Source: a bacterium
Lineage (GTDB): Bacteria; Chloroflexota; Dehalococcoidia; Tepidiformales; Tepidiformaceae
Assembly: GCA_003577245.1 (NCBI GenBank)
Contig: QEVS01000001.1
Coordinates: 124,001-188,000 of the forward strand
Length of the DNA stretch: 64,000 bases
Direction: 5' to 3'
Of the stretch, positions 59,816-64,000 are shown piece by piece. Both the position numbers and the translations under genes were made by a program. The notes below the pieces were generated by a model. That model worked only from the letters and a program-made list of their open reading frames with translations. It did no database searches and had not been told where the DNA came from. How positions within the stretch are numbered: position 1 is the first letter of the stretch; each line of letters opens with the position of its first letter.

Positions 59816-60631
59816 TTGGACTACCAGCGATACCAGCACCTGCTCATCGACGTTCGCGACGGTGTCGCGCTGGTCACCATCAACCGCCCCGAGGTGATGA
59901 ACGCTACCAACAACCGCCTCCACTGGGAGCTGACACAGATCTGGGGCGATATCGACCGCGACCCGTCAGTGCGCGTGGCCGTCGTCACCGGCGCCGGCGA
60001 CAAGGCCTTCAGCGCGGGTGGCGACCTTGTGGACATGGGGGATCGGCAGGCGCTCACCCGCCAGGCAAGGTTCGATGCCCTCGTCGCCCTTATGAAGGAA
60101 GCCGAGGAAGTCGTCTACTCGATGGTGCGCTGCGAGAAGGTCATTATCTCGGCGATCAACGGGGTTGCCGTTGGGGCCGGCCTCGCCGTAGCCCTCATGG
60201 CCGACATCTCGATCATCGCCGACGAGGCCCGGCTCACCGACGGTCATGCGCGGCTCGGGGTCGCTGCCGGTGACCACGCCGCCATGATCTGGCCCCTGCT
60301 CTGCGGCATGGCGAAGGCGAAGTACTACCTCCTCACCTGCGAATTCGTCGACGGACGCGAGGCGGAGAGGATCGGGCTCGTGAGCAAAGCCGTCCCCCGC
60401 GCTGACCTGATGGATGAGGCGATGCGCATCGCAAGGCAGCTGGCCGCAGGTTCGCAACCCGCCCTCCGTTTCACCAAGCGCGCTCTGAACCAGTGGCTCA
60501 AGCTCGGTGGCATCACCGCCTTCGACTACTCGGCGGCCCTGGAGATCATGGGGTTCTTCAGCGAAGACCCCGCCGAAGGGGCCCGTGCCATCCTGGAGCG
60601 CCGCCCACCTTCCTTCCCGTCCGGACTCTAG
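59816..60631 (+). CDS. Crotonase-fold (enoyl-CoA hydratase/isomerase family) protein
   Basis: 271 aa. FSAGGDLVDM and NGVAVGAGLAVALMAD form the oxyanion hole. Like the protein at 38665 it lacks both catalytic glutamates (GAGLAVA; GHARLGVAAGDHAA) and shares the AGD and IWPLL segments with it, so the two are paralogues with a function other than simple hydration. TTG start with GGAGG at 8 nt. Neighbours are an acyl-CoA dehydrogenase and a BadH-like dehydrogenase. Confidence 0.85.
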   Translation: MDYQRYQHLLIDVRDGVALVTINRPEVMNATNNRLHWELTQIWGDIDRDPSVRVAVVTGAGDKAFSAGGDLVDMGDRQALTRQARFDALVALMKEAEEVVYSMVRCEKVIISAINGVAVGAGLAVALMADISIIADEARLTDGHARLGVAAGDHAAMIWPLLCGMAKAKYYLLTCEFVDGREAERIGLVSKAVPRADLMDEAMRIARQLAAGSQPALRFTKRALNQWLKLGGITAFDYSAALEIMGFFSEDPAEGARAILERRPPSFPSGL

Positions 60632-60646
60632 GTGCCCCGGTCAGGC

Positions 60647-61408
60647 TCAGCCGGCCATCGTGAGGCCACCGCTTACGCTCAAGACCTGGCCCGTGCAGAA
60701 CGCGGAGTCGTCCCCCGCGAAGAAGGCCACCGCTCCGGCGATATCCTCCGGTTCGCCCAGCCGCCTGAAGGGCACACCGCGCACCATCGCATCGATGATC
60801 GCCGCCCCCGTCTCGCCCCCGGTGATCTCGTTGAGGAGCGCCGTACGTGTGGGGCCGGGGCAGACAACGTTCACCCTGATGCGATGCCGTGCCACTTCCC
60901 GCGCGATGGTCTTGCTGAATCCGATGATCCCGGCCTTGCAGGCTGAATAGACGGCCTCGCCGCTCGATCCCACCCTGCCCGCATCGGAGCTGATGCTCAC
61001 AATCGAGCCGCTTCCCTGCTCCACCATTGCCGGCAGCACGGCGGCAAAGCAGTTGATGGGCCCCCGCAAGTTGATGGCGATCACCCGGTCCCACGTCTCC
61101 GGGCCGCTCTGCATGAACGGCTCCATGCGGTCCCACCCGGCATTGTTGACCAGCACGTCGATGCGACCCCAGCGTTGGCGGAGATCCCCCGCCAGGCGGC
61201 GGACCGCTTCAAGGTCCGTGATATCGCATTCGACTGCCCATGCCTCGCCAGGCGCCCCGCCGGCAAGGCTAACGGTCTCGTGAGCGGCGGCCACATTAAT
61301 GTCGGCGACCGCTACCCGGGCGCCATCCTGCGCCAGCCGCAGGCAGATTGCCCTGCCGATGCCGCTCCCCCCGCCCGTGACGATTGCGGTCTTCCCTTCG
61401 AGGCCCAT
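60647..61408 (-). CDS. Short-chain dehydrogenase, BadH-like hydroxyacyl-CoA dehydrogenase
   Basis: 253-aa SDR. Cofactor loop TGGGSGIGRA, NNAG, catalytic Ser in VSISSDAGRVG, and Tyr-Lys in YSACK; VNVVCPGPTRT closes the site. NNAGWDRMEPF, AINLRGPINC and SDAGRVGSSGEAVYSACKAGII are strikingly like BadH, the 2-hydroxycyclohexanecarboxyl-CoA dehydrogenase of alicyclic acid degradation. Substrate inferred, not shown. It converges on the crotonase with a 15-bp gap. Confidence 0.85.
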   Translation of the reverse strand: MGLEGKTAIVTGGGSGIGRAICLRLAQDGARVAVADINVAAAHETVSLAGGAPGEAWAVECDITDLEAVRRLAGDLRQRWGRIDVLVNNAGWDRMEPFMQSGPETWDRVIAINLRGPINCFAAVLPAMVEQGSGSIVSISSDAGRVGSSGEAVYSACKAGIIGFSKTIAREVARHRIRVNVVCPGPTRTALLNEITGGETGAAIIDAMVRGVPFRRLGEPEDIAGAVAFFAGDDSAFCTGQVLSVSGGLTMAG

Positions 61409-61503
61409 GGTCGCCCTCCCGCGCGCGATTCTACGCGTCAGCAGGGGCTTGTGGGCGAATCAGGGGAGTCTCCCGCTCATACCCGATCTCGCGGGCGGAC
61501 TAC

Positions 61504-61580
61504 TGGTAGCAGGGGGGAGACTTGAACTCCCGACCTCACGATTATGAGTCGTGCGCTCTGACCGGCTGAGCTACCCTGCC
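61504..61580 (-). tRNA. tRNA with CAU anticodon (elongator Met, or Ile2)
   Basis: 77 nt with encoded CCA. Acceptor GGCAGGG pairs with CCCTGCT (one G-U), discriminator A. The anticodon stem CACGA/TCGTG holds CTCATAA, anticodon CAT. The D arm starts TAGCTCAG; the T arm is GGGAGTTCAAGTCTCCC. It lacks the C-A mismatch end of an initiator tRNA. Elongator tRNA-Met is likelier, but tRNA-Ile with lysidine cannot be excluded. Confidence 0.9.
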
Positions 61581-61734
61581 CCGAACCTCCAATCTAACAA
61601 TCACTCCTCGTCGGGGCAATGAACAGCCGCCTTTCTCCCGGCCTGGGCCGCAAGGTCCGGTTCTTGCCGAACCGCCGCCGGGAGCGTACCTTTGGCGCCT
61701 CTATCGCAGGGCAGGGTGAAGCCGTGCATGGTCC

Positions 61735-63471
61735 GTGGCGATGACTCGGGCCCTCCTCCTTTCAGCGGCCGTCGCCGTCGCTGCCTTCGCAGGGACGCTG
61801 CTCCCCGCGTCGTCTCCCCTCGCACCCCTTCGTGCACTGGCGTTCGACTGCGCTGAACCCCCCAACGACGACGTCAACGACCTGTTTAACATCACCCCCG
61901 CACCGGCCGCCGACGGCACTGTCTCGGGCACCGCGCCCCTGCTCGTTTCGGTCGGCGTCCGCGGGGGCGTGGTCATCTTCGAATCCGACCTCGTCGGCGC
62001 CACCCTCAACTGGGGCGACGGCACCGGTGCTTCCACCGTGGCGGCCACACCCTGCGGCGATGGCGGGAGCTACTGGCCCGAGCAGACCCTGACCCATACG
62101 TACACCGCGCCCGGCGCCTACCAGCCCACCTGGACGTTCACGCTGGCCACCACCACATATACCGTGCCCGCCGGCCTGGTGCAGGTGAACCCCGCGGCCC
62201 CGACTCCCCTCCCGACTCCGGCTGCCACGCCTGTTCCTCCGGAGCACTCTCCGACCGCCCAGGCGCCAGGAACCGCTACTCCAGAATCCCCGGCTGCCAC
62301 TCCTGCCGGCGCGACCACTACTTCGGCAACGCCACCCGGCGAAAGTTCAGCGACGCGATCGCCCACAGCCTCGCCGGCGGTGCAGGCGACCACCGTGGCC
62401 ACAGCCTCGCCCACGGCCGTTGCCGCCGCAGCCGTGAGCCCGGCCACGGGCCCCGGCCCTTCGCCCCGGGCGGACAGCGGGCGGTCGGAGATCGTCGATT
62501 CCATCGCCGTGCCCGGCGAAGTCTCGCGCGACCCTGACGTCGTCGTTACCAACCTCGCCATCGCCGGGGTCACCGTCTGGGTGCTCTTCAGCTCCGTGTT
62601 CCTCAACCAGGCGCTCCAGGACAACCGGACCGAGATCGAACGGCGAACGGCCTGGCTCGTGAGGCCGTGGCGCCGGCTGGCTGGCAGGGCCCGGCGCGAA
62701 TCCGGCGTCACGCATCTTGCCGCAGTGGCCGCTGTCCTCGTCATCACCGGGGCCGTCTACAGCGTTCTTGAGCCCGGCTTCGGCTGGAATCGCGCTACAG
62801 CAACCTTGTTCGCCGCCGCCGTGCTTGGCGTGGGCATCGTTACGTTCGTCGTTTCCGGCCTTGAGGCCTGGCGCACGCGGACCGTCCTCAGGGCGCCTGC
62901 CGCCGTCCGCGTCTTCCCGGCCTGCATGGCAATCGCGGTTCTCTCGGTCGCCATCTCCCGCGCCCTGTCGTTGCAGCCGGGAGTGATGTACGGCTTCGTC
63001 GCTTCATGCGCCGTGCTCGCTCCCGTGGACCCTTCCCCGCGCGACCAGGGGCGCATCGCCGCCGTCCCCGTTGTGGTCTCCATCGTGCTCGTGCTTGGCG
63101 CCTGGCTGCTCGCCTGGCCGCTTCGCTCGCTGGCGGATTCCAACCGCGCGTGGCCGGTTGAGGTGGCCGAAGCGACCACGATCGTGGTCTTCGTCGGCGG
63201 CATCGAAGGTGTGGTTGCGAACATGGTCCCCCTTTCCATGATGGATGGGGGCAAGGTGTTCAGGTGGAGCCGCGCGATGTGGTTCTCCTGCGCCGCGGTG
63301 GCCGCCTTCCTTGCCTGGCACGTCCTGTTCGGCCGCGAAAGAGAGTACTTCTCCGGCCTGCGCGAGGCTTCGTCCGTGGCCGTCCTGGCCCTCTTCCTCT
63401 CCTACTCCATTCTGACTGCCGCCATCTGGGCCTACTTCAGGTTCCGCAAGCCCCCGCCTGCGCAGGGGTGA
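61735..63471 (+). CDS. Exported PKD-domain membrane protein, FGLLP-motif type
   Basis: 578 aa in three parts: signal peptide (1-20) and PKD-like domain (about 40-155, with LNWGDGTG and LTHTYTAPGAY); a Pro/Thr/Ala/Ser-rich linker (about 155-250); and a C-terminal module of about seven helices. Its GGIEGVVANMVPLSMMDGGKVFRWSR-like stretch (kept here as two blocks, GGIEGVV and VPLSMMDGGKVF) matches the position of the FGLLP motif of FGLLP-containing membrane proteins, but the motif is altered. Function unknown; perhaps surface sensing or adhesion. GTG 61735 or ATG 61741 start. Confidence 0.65.
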   Translation: MAMTRALLLSAAVAVAAFAGTLLPASSPLAPLRALAFDCAEPPNDDVNDLFNITPAPAADGTVSGTAPLLVSVGVRGGVVIFESDLVGATLNWGDGTGASTVAATPCGDGGSYWPEQTLTHTYTAPGAYQPTWTFTLATTTYTVPAGLVQVNPAAPTPLPTPAATPVPPEHSPTAQAPGTATPESPAATPAGATTTSATPPGESSATRSPTASPAVQATTVATASPTAVAAAAVSPATGPGPSPRADSGRSEIVDSIAVPGEVSRDPDVVVTNLAIAGVTVWVLFSSVFLNQALQDNRTEIERRTAWLVRPWRRLAGRARRESGVTHLAAVAAVLVITGAVYSVLEPGFGWNRATATLFAAAVLGVGIVTFVVSGLEAWRTRTVLRAPAAVRVFPACMAIAVLSVAISRALSLQPGVMYGFVASCAVLAPVDPSPRDQGRIAAVPVVVSIVLVLGAWLLAWPLRSLADSNRAWPVEVAEATTIVVFVGGIEGVVANMVPLSMMDGGKVFRWSRAMWFSCAAVAAFLAWHVLFGREREYFSGLREASSVAVLALFLSYSILTAAIWAYFRFRKPPPAQG

Positions 63472-63483
63472 GCGGGGCGCTTG

Positions 63484-63512
63484 TTCACTGCTGACTCCGG
63501 CGGGAGTAGGCT
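63484..63512 (+). promoter_or_regulatory. Promoter of dut
   Basis: TTCACT (63484-63489), 17-bp spacer, TAGGCT (63507-63512), followed by a leader of about 28 nt containing a GGGGG-type weak ribosome-binding site. Confidence 0.5.
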
Positions 63513-63545
63513 GTCCACTATCCCAGGTTCCGGGGGTCCTGCTTC

Positions 63546-63983
63546 ATGAGTGCCGCGCTGATCCGCGTCCGCCTGCTCCGCCCCGGCTCCCGGGTGCCCA
63601 TTCGCGCAAGCGAGCACGCCTCTGGTTTCGACCTCTACGCCTGCCTCGAGAACGAGCCCATCGAGGTTGGCCAGGTTCCCGTCCTGGTCGGCACCGGCGT
63701 GGCACTGGAAATCCCCCCCGGCTTCGATGCCCAGGTCCGCCCTCGCAGCGGCCTCGCGAAACAGGGAGTGCTCTCCACCTTCGGCACCATCGACTCCGAC
63801 TACCGCGGCGAGCTGATGGTCACCCTTTACACCGTGGCACCGGGAATGACCCATACGGTCCACCACGGCGACCGCATCGCCCAACTCGTCATCTCGCGCC
63901 TGGCCGATGTCGCGTTCGCCGAGGTCGAAGCGCTGGGCGCCACCGCTCGCGGCGAAGGCGGACACGGGAGCACCGGGCGATGA
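63546..63983 (+). CDS. dut: dUTP diphosphatase
   Basis: 145-aa trimeric dUTPase that keeps uracil out of DNA and supplies dUMP. All five motifs are present: ASGFDLYA, RPRSGLAKQG, GTIDSDYRGELMV (catalytic Asp), GDRIAQLVI, and C-terminal ARGEGGHGSTG. Full family length. The stop overlaps the next ATG by 4 bp. Confidence 0.96.
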   Translation: MSAALIRVRLLRPGSRVPIRASEHASGFDLYACLENEPIEVGQVPVLVGTGVALEIPPGFDAQVRPRSGLAKQGVLSTFGTIDSDYRGELMVTLYTVAPGMTHTVHHGDRIAQLVISRLADVAFAEVEALGATARGEGGHGSTGR

Positions 63984-64000
63984 CCTACGCCTACATCCTG
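63980..64000 (+). CDS. Start of a further gene, cut by the window edge
   Basis: ATG overlapping the dut stop (ATGA) opens MTYAYIL and runs off the window. Seven residues are too few to identify it; the overlap suggests an operon with dut. Confidence 0.35.

Overview
This is a G+C-rich bacterial chromosome segment (about two thirds G+C by eye). Genes are packed tightly, with many 4-bp ATGA overlaps and frequent GTG/TTG starts. I see no IS element, prophage, CRISPR array or rRNA operon. Several things suggest an aerobic, heterotrophic, monoderm-type lineage, most likely Chloroflexota: an aa3-type oxidase of the A2 (YSHP) kind, a lone ferredoxin-thioredoxin-reductase catalytic subunit, the nusA-rnpM-infB-rbfA-truB order, many acyl-CoA dehydrogenases and crotonases, and a PKD/FGLLP-type membrane protein. 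The taxonomic call is inference.

Layout. 1-7.3 kb: lipoamide dehydrogenase coupled to a gene cut by the window edge, a frameshifted methyltransferase, a class III aminotransferase, a PAS histidine kinase, an aldo/keto reductase and a HisN-like phosphatase. 7.4-16.6 kb (minus strand): a small zinc-ribbon protein with a long leader, then the transcription/translation block truB, rbfA, infB, rnpM, nusA, proS, dtd, two overlapping TetR genes and an FmdB zinc ribbon. A terminator-like hairpin sits between a promoter and nusA. 16.7-21.6 kb: tRNA-Ser, sucC without sucD, FTR catalytic subunit, DinB-like, GNAT, an atypical response regulator, a CAP-domain exported protein and tRNA-Val. 21.8-25.8 kb: cytochrome oxidase genes coxB-coxA-coxD-coxC plus a membrane-anchored cupredoxin-like protein. 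25.8-33.5 kb: PutA, then dxr-rseP-small membrane protein-TIM barrel, then an acyl-CoA dehydrogenase.

33.6-36.3 kb holds a hybrid histidine kinase whose first PAS domain is broken by a frameshift and a TAA codon. 36.3-47.1 kb is a TetR regulator divergent from a ten-gene operon of CoA-thioester catabolism: ligase, three crotonases, nitronate monooxygenase-like, alcohol dehydrogenase, a citrate-synthase-fold protein lacking key residues, acyl-CoA dehydrogenase, family III CoA-transferase and hydrolase. A TGACAG-N7-CTGTCA operator candidate overlaps its promoter. 47.2-51.7 kb (minus strand) is a four-gene AtuA/LiuC-like set. 51.9-57.4 kb: an NnrS-like membrane protein, tandem mini-protein paralogues, a small membrane protein, comM and an MFS transporter. 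57.5-61.4 kb: a fourth TetR with a Com-like zinc-finger protein, an acyl-CoA dehydrogenase, a crotonase and a BadH-like SDR. 61.5-64 kb: tRNA-Met, a PKD-domain membrane protein, dut and the start of a further gene.

Together the catabolic genes (ligase, dehydrogenases, hydratases, transferase, PutA, lipoamide dehydrogenase, succinyl-CoA ligase subunit) would feed acyl-CoA and proline carbon into central metabolism and a terminal oxidase. Four TetR regulators suggest substrate-dependent control. Several start codons lie 6-9 nt from a -10-like hexamer, so leaderless mRNAs are likely in this organism.
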